Source: CAZTTG01 sp964615935
GTDB taxonomy: Bacteria; Planctomycetota; UBA1135; GCA-002686595
Assembly: GCA_964615935.1 (NCBI GenBank)
Contig: CAZTTG010000028.1
Location: 1 to 64,000, forward strand
Length of the DNA: 64,000 nt
Direction: 5' to 3'
The number at the start of each line of letters is the position of its first letter. The stretch's first letter is position 1. The notes under the pieces are model-generated. The model did not search any database. It saw nothing but the letters and a program-made list of their open reading frames with translations, and was not told the origin of the DNA. Shown piece after piece: positions 51,613-60,612 of this stretch. Position numbers and translations under genes: made by a program.

Positions 51613-52500
51613 ATGTGCAAGCCGATCCTCCCCCTTCTGCTGGCCCTCGCCGGGGCCTGCGCCGCCCCGCCGCGAAACCCGATCGAGGACGCCGGCCCCG
51701 CCGAGCTCGTGGCGGGCGGATTCCAGTTCATCGAGGGGCCGGTCTGGTCCCCCGAGGAGGGGGCCCTCTTCTTCTCCGACATCCCCGCCAGCCGGATCCA
51801 CCGCCTCGATCCGCCCGACGCAGTCTCGACCTTTCGCGAGGAGAGCCGCGACGCCAACGGCCTGATCCTCGACCGCGAGGGGCGCCTGCTCGTCTGCGAG
51901 CACGGGGCCCGCCGCATCTCGCGCACCGAGGCGGACGGCTCGGTGGTGCCGCTGCTGGACGAGTTCGAGGGCGCGAGGCTGAACTCGCCCAACGACCTCT
52001 GCCTGCGATCGGACGGCAACCTCTACTTCACCGACCCGCCCTACGGCCTTCGCGGCCGCGAGCCGGACCTGGACGGGGTGCACGTGTTCCGCCGGGACCC
52101 CGACGGCGGGATGAGCGTCGTGTGGAGGGGCGGCTTCGAGGCGCGGCCCAACGGCATCGGGCTCTCGCCCGACGAGCGGACGCTCTACGTGGCCTTCACC
52201 GACACCGGGCGCATCCTGGCCTTCGAGCTGGATCGCGAGGGCGTCCCCGGAGCGGGGCGCGACTTCGCCGCCACCGCGGGCGGGGCCGACGGCCTGGCGC
52301 TCGACCGGCACGGCAACGTCTATGCGTCCACCAGCGCGGGCATCGAGGTCTTCGCGCCGGACGGAACCCGCTGGGGCGCGATCGAGATCCCCGAGAAGCC
52401 CGCCAACTGCGCCTTCGGCGACCCCGACGCGCGCAGCCTCTACGTGACCGCGCGCACCGGGCTCTACCGGGTGCGGCTGGCGGTCAAGGGCAGGTACTGA
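51613..52500 (+). CDS. SMP-30/gluconolactonase-like lipoprotein
   Basis: The 295-residue protein begins with a lipoprotein signal (ILPLLLALAGACAAP), then a six-bladed propeller of the SMP-30/gluconolactonase/LRE type: FQFIEGPVWSPEEGALFFSD (metal Glu), LNSPNDLCLRSDGNLYFTDPPYG (Asn, Asp) and PNGIGLSPDERTLYVA, and a final GGADGLALDRHGNVYAS. It likely hydrolyses a sugar lactone in the periplasm. Confidence 0.87.
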   Translation: MCKPILPLLLALAGACAAPPRNPIEDAGPAELVAGGFQFIEGPVWSPEEGALFFSDIPASRIHRLDPPDAVSTFREESRDANGLILDREGRLLVCEHGARRISRTEADGSVVPLLDEFEGARLNSPNDLCLRSDGNLYFTDPPYGLRGREPDLDGVHVFRRDPDGGMSVVWRGGFEARPNGIGLSPDERTLYVAFTDTGRILAFELDREGVPGAGRDFAATAGGADGLALDRHGNVYASTSAGIEVFAPDGTRWGAIEIPEKPANCAFGDPDARSLYVTARTGLYRVRLAVKGRY

Positions 52501-52598
52501 GCGGTTCATGAGCAGGAAGAAGGCCCCCTCTCCGCTGCCGCGTCCCACGGCGTGATGCAGGAGAGGAGGCCGTTCGCGTCCTCGGGTGGTTCGCCGGT

Positions 52599-53996
52599 CT
52601 ACTCCATACGGCTCCGCACGGTGACCGTGGCCTCGAAGCAGAAGAGGTCCGGCAGGGGAGCCTCGGCCCGGGCCCTCGTGGCGGGCTCGAGCTTGATGGA
52701 GCTGACGACGCCGGCGCCGGGGAGGTCGCTCTCGAGAGCCGACAGGAAGGTGAGGATCCTGGATCGCGAGAAGCTGGCGTCCTCCTCCGCCGTCCGAATC
52801 CGGATCATGTGGTCCACGAGGTTCGCGCCGAGCGGATCCACCCGCGGCGAGAGGTCCACCTCGCCGATGCGGCTCTCTCCACCAAGGGCCAGGGCGCGGA
52901 TGGAGGATTCGGGGTAGGAGAGGATCTCGGCCTCCGGTGACACGATCCCCCCGGGCGCGAGGGACACCTCGATCCGCAGCCGGTCGATGACCACGAAGTC
53001 GCCCGAGACGTGCGCCAGGGTACGGGGGTTGCTGAGCTCCATGCACCACGAGCTCTCCAGGAGCCGGGCGCGCATGGACTCGTAGTCGGCCGTCGCGGCG
53101 ATGGTGCTCTCCGCCCGGACCACCAGGTCCAGCACCACGTCGATGCGATCCGGCTGCCCGCCCCGTCCTCGCCGGTAGCTGGACGCGAGCCGACGGATCT
53201 CCGCTCCCGCCGCCTCGCCCGGGCCTTCCTCCACGACCGCGATCACGCGGCGCGCGGCCTCCAGAGCGGAGAGGGGGACCTGGAGCGCGGAGCGCTGGGG
53301 CTCGAAGGCCGGCTGCCCGGCGGGCTCGATGCCAGGGACCTCCCCGACCATTCCGAGCCGCTGCAGCGCGCGCATCCGCCCGGTGACGTGCAGGGCCGCA
53401 CCCTGCAGGATCAGGAGCGTCCCGTCCGGGCTGGCGCAGGCGCGCTCGAAGGGGCGGCCGCCCCCCAGGAGACGCAGCGCCTCCACGGCCTCGCGGGCGC
53501 CCCGCGCCTCGAAGGGCACCACCAGGCGGACCAGGAAGGCGGGGTGATCGGCGAGGCCGGCGAGGTCTCCGATCTCCACGTCCCGAAGCGGAGGCGAGCC
53601 CTGCTCGTCGAGCTGCTCCGAGAAGACGCCCAGGAGCCGCGGCTCCGCCGGGTGCAGCTCGGCCACGACCAGGCCGTGGCGCAGGAGCACCGACTCGACG
53701 AAGGGCCACACCTGCTCCGCGGGGATCTCGGTCCTCCCCCTCAGCCCGGAGGGGATCTTGGCCAGGTGTCGCTCGAGCGGGGCCGAGAGGCAGATGCGCA
53801 GGCCCGAGGCTCGGGCGAGCTCGTCGATCGCGTCCAGCACGCTCGGCTCGGCGCGCTTGGCCTCGCCCGCCTCGAGCTGGGCGAGAATCGGGAGGGCGCG
53901 GACGGGCTCGACCGGGGAGCCGGCGTGGGCCCCGATGGCCGAGAGGGCGAGACAGCCGGCGAGTCCCAGGGAGGCGATCAGGGAAGTCGAGTGCAT
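52599..53996 (-). CDS. Exported secretin N-domain-like protein without a secretin barrel
   Basis: The 465-residue protein has a signal peptide (MHSTSLIASLGLAGCLALSAIGAHA). Residues ~53-125 (VLDAIDELARASGLRICLSA, then VESVLLRHGLVVAEL) resemble the secretin N0/STN domain, and ~140-210 (VRLVVPFEARGAREAVEAL, CASPDGTLLILQGAALHVTGRM) resemble N1/N2. The rest has no secretin pore motif. ATG 53996 has GGAGG 4-5 bases upstream. It may bind or plug a secretion or pilus channel; function unproven. Confidence 0.65.
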   Translation of the reverse strand: MHSTSLIASLGLAGCLALSAIGAHAGSPVEPVRALPILAQLEAGEAKRAEPSVLDAIDELARASGLRICLSAPLERHLAKIPSGLRGRTEIPAEQVWPFVESVLLRHGLVVAELHPAEPRLLGVFSEQLDEQGSPPLRDVEIGDLAGLADHPAFLVRLVVPFEARGAREAVEALRLLGGGRPFERACASPDGTLLILQGAALHVTGRMRALQRLGMVGEVPGIEPAGQPAFEPQRSALQVPLSALEAARRVIAVVEEGPGEAAGAEIRRLASSYRRGRGGQPDRIDVVLDLVVRAESTIAATADYESMRARLLESSWCMELSNPRTLAHVSGDFVVIDRLRIEVSLAPGGIVSPEAEILSYPESSIRALALGGESRIGEVDLSPRVDPLGANLVDHMIRIRTAEEDASFSRSRILTFLSALESDLPGAGVVSSIKLEPATRARAEAPLPDLFCFEATVTVRSRME

Positions 53997-54139
53997 GGAT
54001 CCTCCAGTGCCACGGAGATGTGGGTTCGCGGGAAGCGAGCCGAGCTGCCGGCCGGGGATGCGACCGAGCAGAGGGACGCGGGGGGCCTCTGGATCTTCCC
54101 GCGAGCTCGCCCCCGCTCCCGGCGCGCCCCCGCCGGGGG

Positions 54140-54145
54140 TAGACT
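54140..54145 (+). promoter_or_regulatory. Possible -10 box giving a leaderless sulfatase-fold mRNA
   Basis: TAGACT ends 7 bases before ATG 54153, and no ribosome-binding site lies in between. It matches the arrangement at cstA. Confidence 0.35.
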
Positions 54146-54152
54146 GGGCCCG

Positions 54153-56336
54153 ATGCGGGCTCTCAGACGGCGCGTCACGGCCGCTTCGATCCTCGCGCTG
54201 GCGGCCTCCTGCGGCGGCGGGACCGAGGCCGTCGAGCTCGGTGGGGGGAGCCTGCACCTCATCGACCTGCCGGAGGGGGTCCGCGTGCTCGAGGGGGCCG
54301 CCGGGAGCCCGGCCGGGGCCGCGATCCTGGGAGCCGACGAGATCTGGGTGCGGGAGCGCGTGGACCGGACGAGCTGGGCGGTCGTGGAGCGGGACGCCCC
54401 GCCTCGGGCCTGGAGGGCGCGGACCCGCTTCCCCGCGCTCGGGGCGAGCGGCGCGGATCTCCCCGATCTCGAGCCGGGCGAGGTCCGCGTCGATCCGGAG
54501 GGGGTCGTGATCGCCGCCGCGGGAGGAGAGGAGCAGCCGCCCAAGCGCCTCCCCATCGTCTACCCGGCGAGCGGCCGCTCCGTCCGCGCCGCGCTCGCGT
54601 ATCGCGCGGGGGAGGACCGCCTCGCCCCGCGCGAGCTCACCCTGGATCGCGAGACCCGTCGGGCCCTCACGCTCCCCCTGCCCGGGCGGCTGGGCTTCGC
54701 GATCGAGGAGGTCCCCGAGCGCGCCCGGCTTCGCTTCGCCGTGGCCCTCCACGACGTGCGCCTGAGCCACGAGCGGCCCGGCCCGCGCGAGGGCCCGCGG
54801 GGCGCCGACTTCCGGCTGGTGGTGCGGGACCGGGCGGGCGAGGAGAGCCTCCTCTTCCAGCGGGAGGTGGGGGAGCGGGGCATGGGGGTGGACCACTACC
54901 ACGGGATCGAGGTGGGCCTGGCCGAGTGGGCCGGCCGCAGCGTGGAGCTGCACTTCTCCTGCGCGTTCCCCGATCCCTCCGGGGCCGCGCCGGAGTGGAT
55001 CGGCCTGGCCTCCATCGCCGAGCCCCAGCTCACCTCGGGATCGGACACCTCTCTGCCGAACGTCCTCCTGGTCGTGATCGACACCCTGCGCGCCGACCGG
55101 CTCGGCTGCTACGGCTGGGAGCGCGCGCACACGCCCAGCATCGATCGCCTGGCGCGCGAGGGGGTCCGCTTCGCGGACGCCATGAGCCCCTCCGCCTGGA
55201 CCCTGCCCTCGCACGCCTCGCTCTTCACCTCGACCTATCCCAGCCAGCACGCGGTGTGGAGCGAGCAGCGGCTGCCCGAGGGCCTCCCCACCCTGGCCGA
55301 GCTCCTGCGCGACTGCGGCTACTCGACCGCGGCCATCACCGAGGGCGGCTTCGTGCGCGCGGTCTACGGCCTGGCCCGGGGCTTCGACGTCTTCAACTCC
55401 GGGCCGGGCGGGGTCCGGGACACGGTGGACGCGGCGATCGACTGGATCGAGGGCGCCCAGCGGCCCTTCTTCGCCTTCGTCCAGACCTACTGCGTGCACG
55501 CGCCCTACGATCCGCCGCAGGAGTGGCGCTCGAAGCTGGTGCGGCCCTACTCCGGCGAGCTGCCCGCGAGCGTGCGCCCCAGCGACAACCCCTGGGGCCG
55601 GTTCGGGACGGGCCGACCCGACGAGCGGGATCTCACCTACGTCCAGGACCTCTACGACGCCGAGATCGCCTTCGCCGACGAGCAGATCGGGCGCCTGCTG
55701 GAGCGCCTGGAGGCGGAGGGGCTCGAGGAGAGCACCCTGGTCGTCCTGACCTCCGACCACGGCGAGGAGTTCTTCGACCACGGGCAGACCGGGCACGGCT
55801 GGAGCCTCTACCAGGAGCAGCTCCACGTCCCCCTGATCCTCCGCTGGGGGGGCGCCTTCGAGGGAGGGGCGGTGGTCCGCCACCCGGTGCACCTGCTCGA
55901 CGTGGCCCCGACCCTGGCGCGGGCCGCGCGCGCCGCCGCGCCCGCGGGCTGGGCGGGGATCCCCCTCTCCCTCGAGCCAAGCCCGGGCGCCGACCGGCCG
56001 CTCTTCGCGCCCATGCGCCAGCATTTCCTGCCGCGGATGCGGGGGGTGCCGGCGGCGGCCCTGCGGGAGGGGAACCTCAAGTTCGTCGACTTCCCCGAGG
56101 GCGGCCGCCCTGGGGACCCCCAGCAGGGAGCCGCGCTCTACGACCTGGCCGGGGATCCGGCCGAGCGGGAGAGCATCCTGGAGCCCGCCGATCTCGAGCG
56201 CTGGACGCGCAAGCTCGAGGGGCTGCGGGCGCGCTTCGGCCCCCGGGGCGAGGCCCTCTCGGTCGAGCCCGCCGACCGCACCGATCTCGATGCGCTGGGG
56301 TACCTCGGCGGCGAGGCGGACGACGAGCAGGATTGA
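54153..56336 (+). CDS. Sulfatase/alkaline phosphatase-fold lipoprotein
   Basis: The 727-residue protein has a lipoprotein signal (ILALAASCGGG), a ~270-residue N-terminal beta-rich domain, then an alkaline-phosphatase-superfamily domain. Metal Asp310 is in LLVVIDTLRADRLG, and TSDHGEEFFDHGQTGHG supplies the second metal site. At the nucleophile position it has SAWTLPSHASLFT with Thr350, and not the C/S-x-P-x-R that is made into formylglycine, so it is more like phosphoglycerol transferases or phosphodiesterases of this fold than a true sulfatase. It is divergent from the secretin-N gene. Confidence 0.85.
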   Translation: MRALRRRVTAASILALAASCGGGTEAVELGGGSLHLIDLPEGVRVLEGAAGSPAGAAILGADEIWVRERVDRTSWAVVERDAPPRAWRARTRFPALGASGADLPDLEPGEVRVDPEGVVIAAAGGEEQPPKRLPIVYPASGRSVRAALAYRAGEDRLAPRELTLDRETRRALTLPLPGRLGFAIEEVPERARLRFAVALHDVRLSHERPGPREGPRGADFRLVVRDRAGEESLLFQREVGERGMGVDHYHGIEVGLAEWAGRSVELHFSCAFPDPSGAAPEWIGLASIAEPQLTSGSDTSLPNVLLVVIDTLRADRLGCYGWERAHTPSIDRLAREGVRFADAMSPSAWTLPSHASLFTSTYPSQHAVWSEQRLPEGLPTLAELLRDCGYSTAAITEGGFVRAVYGLARGFDVFNSGPGGVRDTVDAAIDWIEGAQRPFFAFVQTYCVHAPYDPPQEWRSKLVRPYSGELPASVRPSDNPWGRFGTGRPDERDLTYVQDLYDAEIAFADEQIGRLLERLEAEGLEESTLVVLTSDHGEEFFDHGQTGHGWSLYQEQLHVPLILRWGGAFEGGAVVRHPVHLLDVAPTLARAARAAAPAGWAGIPLSLEPSPGADRPLFAPMRQHFLPRMRGVPAAALREGNLKFVDFPEGGRPGDPQQGAALYDLAGDPAERESILEPADLERWTRKLEGLRARFGPRGEALSVEPADRTDLDALGYLGGEADDEQD

Positions 56337-56382
56337 AGGCCGCGATTCACCACTGGAACGCACCACCCGCAAGGAGGCCGAG

Positions 56383-57279
56383 ATGAGCAATCCCACGCGC
56401 CGGCAGGTCCTGAAGCAATCGAGCCTGGCCCTCGCGGGGGCGCTGGCCCTGCCCCGCGCAGGGGCCTTCGCCCTCACCCAGGAGCCGGCCCCGCCCCTGC
56501 CGCCGAGCCGCATGCGCTTCGGGCTCGTGACCTATCTGTGGGGGGCCGACCTCGACCTTCCCACCCTGATCGAGGTGGGCGAGAAGAGCGGGGTCCTGGG
56601 TCTCGAGCTGCGCTCCACCCACCGCCACGGGGTCGAGCCCGGGCTCGACGCCCAGCAGCGCTCGGAGATCAAGAAGCGCTTCGACGACAGCCCGGTCACC
56701 TTCGTCGGCCCGGGCAGCGACGAGCGCTTCGACACGCCCGATCCGGAGGCGCTGGCGCGGGCCATCGAGGCCACCCGGCGCTTCGTGAAGCTCAGCGCCG
56801 ACCTCGGCGGCAGCGGGGTCAAGGTCAAGCCCGACTCCTTCCACAAGGGCGTGCCGCGCGAGAAGACCATCGAGCAGATCGGCCGGAGCCTGAACGCGCT
56901 GGGCCCCTTCGCGGCCGAGCACGGCCAGGAGATCCGGCTCGAGGTGCACGGCCAGTGCGCGGAGCTTCCAACGATCGAGAAGATCATGCAGGTGGCCGAT
57001 CACCCCGCGGTGGTGGTGTGCTGGAACTGCAACGGCGAGGACCTCGCGGGCGAGGGCCTGGAGTCCAACTTCGCGCTCGTGAAGGACCGCCTGGGGGACA
57101 CCGTCCACGTGCGCGCCCTGGACCGCGGCAGCTACCCCTATGACCGGCTCATGGAGCTCCTGCGGGGGATCGAATACGGCGGCTGGGTCCTGCTCGAGGC
57201 GCGCGGGGAGATCCCCGAGGACCGCGCCGCCGGCCTGGCCGCCCAGCGCCGGCTCTTCGAGGAGCTGGTCTCCGACTGA
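56383..57279 (+). CDS. Tat-exported sugar phosphate isomerase/epimerase-like TIM barrel
   Basis: The 298-residue protein starts with a Tat signal (NPTRRQVLKQSSLALAGALAL; twin Arg), then a TIM barrel with metal-site segments LRFGLVTYLWG-like start, KVKPDSFHKG, IRLEVHGQC (Glu/His), VVCWNCNGEDL and VLLEARGEIPEDR (Glu). This type is frequent in exported carbohydrate metabolism of planctomycetes. AAGGAGG lies 6 bases before ATG 56383. It is followed 25 bases later by the repeat-protein gene. Confidence 0.82.
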   Translation: MSNPTRRQVLKQSSLALAGALALPRAGAFALTQEPAPPLPPSRMRFGLVTYLWGADLDLPTLIEVGEKSGVLGLELRSTHRHGVEPGLDAQQRSEIKKRFDDSPVTFVGPGSDERFDTPDPEALARAIEATRRFVKLSADLGGSGVKVKPDSFHKGVPREKTIEQIGRSLNALGPFAAEHGQEIRLEVHGQCAELPTIEKIMQVADHPAVVVCWNCNGEDLAGEGLESNFALVKDRLGDTVHVRALDRGSYPYDRLMELLRGIEYGGWVLLEARGEIPEDRAAGLAAQRRLFEELVSD

Positions 57280-57304
57280 AACGGCCGAGCCCGGGAGGAT
57301 CCCC

Positions 57305-59215
57305 GTGAATCCGCGCCTCCTCGCAGCATTCCTCGCCGCGGCCCTGGTCCTGCTCGCCGCCTGGCTGAGCCTGGGGCCGTTCCAGTCCGAGCCCGCCGGT
57401 CCAGCGGCGCCCGCCGAGGAGACGCCTCCCGCGCGGGAGCCGGTCGAGGCGGCCACGGCGGGGCGCGCGGCCCTGCAGGAGGAACCGCCCCCGCCGCAGG
57501 AGGAGGCGGCCATCCCGGAGGAGGAGCCCGATCCGGCCCCGGAGATCGTGGTGCTCGATCCGGCCCAGGAGCCGGTCGGAGGGGCGGAGGTCCACTTCTG
57601 GATCGGGAACCAGGGACGCGGAGGCAATCCGGGGGCGGACGAGCGCGTGCGCCTCACGGACGTGTTCGGCGTGACGGCCCTCCCGTCCGAGCTGGACGCG
57701 GGCGAGGCCCTGGCCCTCGCCGAGAAGGAGGGCGTGGGGAGCACGGGCTCGATGAGGATGCTCTCCTTGGACGAGGACGAGCACGGCCGGCGCGTGATGC
57801 GGCTGCGCCCGGAGGGAGTCGTGCGCGGAATCGTCATTCACGGCACCGGCCAACCAATTCCCGGTGCGCGCGTGGAATTCAAGAGCGCGGGCGTACTGGT
57901 GCCGGGCGGCGAGGCCCGACTGCCGGAGCCCCGAGTCACCGACGAAGAGGGCCGATTCTCCTTCACCATGACGAGCGGCTTCCCCGTGAAGCTGACGGCC
58001 CACTCCACCTTCGGATCCTCACCGACGGTCCGCGTACGGGTGAAGGAGAGCGGGGACCAGGACGTCGTCCTCGTGCTGAAGAGCGCCGCCTACCGCGTGA
58101 CGGGAGTCCTCCTCGATCCCGCGGGAGAGCCCATCGCGGGTGAGGTGAAGCTCATCCAGGTCGTGCCCCACGAGCTGCCTCGGACGATCCGCGATCCCGT
58201 TCGGATGGAGGCCCGGACTGGCGAGGACGGCCGCTTCGAGCTCAGCCCCGGCCAGCCGGGGACCTTCCGGCTCGTCGGCATGGAGGAGTCCTACTGCACC
58301 GCGGAGGCGATCGACGTGACCCTGGACGGGGCGCGCCGGCAGGCGGAGATCGCGCTTCGGCTCCTGAGTCCGGCCACCATCCGGGGGACCATCGTGTGGG
58401 CCGACGGAAGGCCGCTCTCGAAGACCGGCCTGACCGTCCCCTTCTCCAAGGGCAATCCACAACTGCAGGGCCGCGAGTACCCCGGGCTGGTCAGCCTGTA
58501 CCAGCAGGGCGGGATCATCTTCACGGACGAAGAGGGCCGCTTCGAGGTGGAGTTGGTGCGACCCGGCTTCTACTACGACATCTGGTGCTTCCCCGACCCC
58601 GATCGGCGGTACGCCATCGTGAAAGAGCGCGGCGTTCTGGCTGGCGAGCAGGACGTCCGGATCGTCGTCACCGAGGAGCGCATGCGCGGCGGCTGGGCCG
58701 AGGGCCGCGTGGTCGATGACGCCACGGGGGAGCTGGCCCCCTACCGGATGCTCCTCTATCACCGGGAAGGCCCCGAGGAGTGGAGCAACCGGTCATTCAT
58801 GTTCGAGGATCCCGACGGCCGTTTCGAGCTCGAGGGCCTCAAGCCCGGAGACGAGTACACGATCCGGGTGTACTCGGCCGACGATCGCGTCGCCGGCCGC
58901 CTGCCGCCCTGGACGGCTACCCTGGAGGGCACTCGGCTCGAGGCGAGGCTCTACGCCCCCTCCCGCCTCGAGATCGAGATCCTCGACCCGTCTGGGGCTC
59001 CCCGGGTAGGAGCTGCAGTGCGCTTGGTGGTCGCCGATTTCCCGACCGGGGGGACTCCCGTGCCCGAGCCAGCCGACCGCCGGGGGATCGTCACCTACGA
59101 CACACTCCCGCCCGGCTCCTACCGCGTCTTCGTCGAGTTCGACGGCGAGCAGACCGACGCCGGCCTCGTCGAGGTGGCCCCCGCCAGCGAGTCCACCTTC
59201 CGCGTGACCCTGTAG
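57305..59215 (+). CDS. Anchored carboxypeptidase-regulatory-like repeat protein
   Basis: The 636-residue protein has an N-terminal membrane anchor (PRLLAAFLAAALVLLAAWL), a Pro/Glu-rich linker to about residue 80, and then five or six beta-sandwich repeats of CarboxypepD_reg type, each with a V-x-G-x-V start and a D-E-E/D-G-R-F turn (TDEEGRFSF, GEDGRFEL, TDEEGRFEVEL, EDPDGRFEL). It likely acts in surface adhesion or scaffold building. GTG 57305 is preceded by GGGAGG. Same-strand neighbours suggest an operon with the Tat-exported isomerase. Confidence 0.78.
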   Translation: MNPRLLAAFLAAALVLLAAWLSLGPFQSEPAGPAAPAEETPPAREPVEAATAGRAALQEEPPPPQEEAAIPEEEPDPAPEIVVLDPAQEPVGGAEVHFWIGNQGRGGNPGADERVRLTDVFGVTALPSELDAGEALALAEKEGVGSTGSMRMLSLDEDEHGRRVMRLRPEGVVRGIVIHGTGQPIPGARVEFKSAGVLVPGGEARLPEPRVTDEEGRFSFTMTSGFPVKLTAHSTFGSSPTVRVRVKESGDQDVVLVLKSAAYRVTGVLLDPAGEPIAGEVKLIQVVPHELPRTIRDPVRMEARTGEDGRFELSPGQPGTFRLVGMEESYCTAEAIDVTLDGARRQAEIALRLLSPATIRGTIVWADGRPLSKTGLTVPFSKGNPQLQGREYPGLVSLYQQGGIIFTDEEGRFEVELVRPGFYYDIWCFPDPDRRYAIVKERGVLAGEQDVRIVVTEERMRGGWAEGRVVDDATGELAPYRMLLYHREGPEEWSNRSFMFEDPDGRFELEGLKPGDEYTIRVYSADDRVAGRLPPWTATLEGTRLEARLYAPSRLEIEILDPSGAPRVGAAVRLVVADFPTGGTPVPEPADRRGIVTYDTLPPGSYRVFVEFDGEQTDAGLVEVAPASESTFRVTL

Positions 59216-59224
59216 CGGCGCGCC

Positions 59225-60448
59225 TCAGACCTTCGCCGCCGCCACGACCTCCTCGTCGGTGAGCAGCCGTGGGCTGTCCTTGGCCGCGTCGAGGACCTTC
59301 TTCACGGCCTCGTCGGTGGGATCCACCCCGTGCCGGCGCAGCACCCAGGTCACGTTGGAGCGGCCGCTCATGGGGCCCACCTTGATCTTCTGCCCCAGGC
59401 CCACCATGTCGGCGGGCACGCCCGAGTAGACCCGGTTGGCCAGCCAGGCGTCGCCCTTCTTGAAGGCCTTGATCACCGCGGCGGCGTGCACTCCGGTGCC
59501 GGTCTCGAAGGCGTCCGAGCCGAAGACCGAGTAGTTGTTGGGCAGGGGCACGCCGATGTGCTCGGCGGCCAGGTGGCAGTAGTCGCCCAGCCTGGAGAGG
59601 TCGTTGTCGATCAGGCCGTTGAGCTTGAGGTTGACCAGCAGCAGGTCCATCTCGGTGTTGCCGGCCCGCTCGCCCACGCCCAGGGCGCAGGCGTGGACGC
59701 GGTCGGCGCCGGCGTCGATGGCCTCCATGGTGTTGATCAGCCCCAGCCCCCGGTCGCGGTGGCCGTGCCAGTCGATCTTCACGTCGGCCCCCAGCTCCTC
59801 GACCAGGGAGCGCACGAAGTGGATGAGCTGGCGCACGCCCCGAGGGGTGGAGTGGCCCACGGTGTCGCACACGCAGAGGCGCTGGGCCCCGGCCTCGATG
59901 GCGGTGGTGTAGAGGGCCCGCACGTGGTCGGGGTGGGCGCGGGTGGTGTCCTCGGTCACGAACATGGCGGGCAGATTTTCGGCCACGCAGAACTCGATGG
60001 CCTGGCGCGAGAGCTTGAGCATGTTGTCGAACTCCCAGCTCTCGGCGTACTGCCGGATGGGAGAGGAGCCGATGAAGGCGCACACCTCGACCGGCGAGCC
60101 GGTCTTCTGGGCGATGTCGGCCACCGGCTGGATGTCCACCAGCATGGTGCGGCAGGCCACGTTGGGCGTGATGTCGAGCTCCTTCATCTCCCGCACCAGG
60201 GCGGTGATGTGCTCGCGCGCGCGGGAGCCCGCGCCGGGCAGGCCGATGTCGGCGGTGTGGATGCCCAGCTCGTTCATCAAATGGACCAGTCGGATCTTGG
60301 CGTCGAGCGTGGGGTCGTGGGCCGAGGGGCTCTGCAGCCCGTCCCGCAGGGTCTCGTCGTCGAACTGGATGGGGCGGCGGTCGGCGGTCGCGTCGGCGCC
60401 TATGGTGTTCCAGTCGTAGATCAGGTCGCTGGGCTGCTTCTCGGTCAT
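59225..60448 (-). CDS. LeuA-family acyl-CoA/2-oxoacid condensing enzyme without regulatory domain
   Basis: The 407-residue protein is a DRE-TIM (HMGL-like) enzyme with DETLRDGLQSP, metal ligands in WHGHRDRGLGL, and GVGERAGNTEMDLL. These features fit isopropylmalate, homocitrate or citramalate synthases. It ends soon after the barrel and its small subdomains, without the ~120-residue LeuA dimer/regulatory domain, so it may be unregulated by end product. The product is unknown. It is divergent from aspartate kinase. Confidence 0.85.
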   Translation of the reverse strand: MTEKQPSDLIYDWNTIGADATADRRPIQFDDETLRDGLQSPSAHDPTLDAKIRLVHLMNELGIHTADIGLPGAGSRAREHITALVREMKELDITPNVACRTMLVDIQPVADIAQKTGSPVEVCAFIGSSPIRQYAESWEFDNMLKLSRQAIEFCVAENLPAMFVTEDTTRAHPDHVRALYTTAIEAGAQRLCVCDTVGHSTPRGVRQLIHFVRSLVEELGADVKIDWHGHRDRGLGLINTMEAIDAGADRVHACALGVGERAGNTEMDLLLVNLKLNGLIDNDLSRLGDYCHLAAEHIGVPLPNNYSVFGSDAFETGTGVHAAAVIKAFKKGDAWLANRVYSGVPADMVGLGQKIKVGPMSGRSNVTWVLRRHGVDPTDEAVKKVLDAAKDSPRLLTDEEVVAAAKV

Positions 60449-60531
60449 GACGGGCTGCTCCGGGTCTGCTCCTGGGCGCCGATTGCGCGGTGGCCGGATG
60501 GCGGGGGGGTGGCTTCGCGCACGGGGCGCCT

Positions 60532-60537
60532 ATCATA
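60532..60537 (-). promoter_or_regulatory. Possible -10 box for the LeuA-family gene
   Basis: On the minus strand this reads TATGAT (5/6). It would give a leader of about 77 bases to ATG 60448. No good -35 is seen. Confidence 0.3.
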
Positions 60538-60612
60538 AGGGCCGGGGTCGGCTGTCCGCTCCATGGCCCCCGGTTTCGCGAGCCGCCCGAACCCCGCGCC
60601 CCCGCGCGCGTT

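Noticed and set aside
57140..57304. Upstream extension of the repeat protein into the isomerase gene
   Set aside because: The frame is open there only as a shadow of the isomerase; GTG 57305 has a GGGAGG site.
60490..60612. ATG 60490 as the start of aspartate kinase
   Set aside because: The added 41 residues are low-complexity and unlike the family; the conserved domain begins right after GTG 60613.
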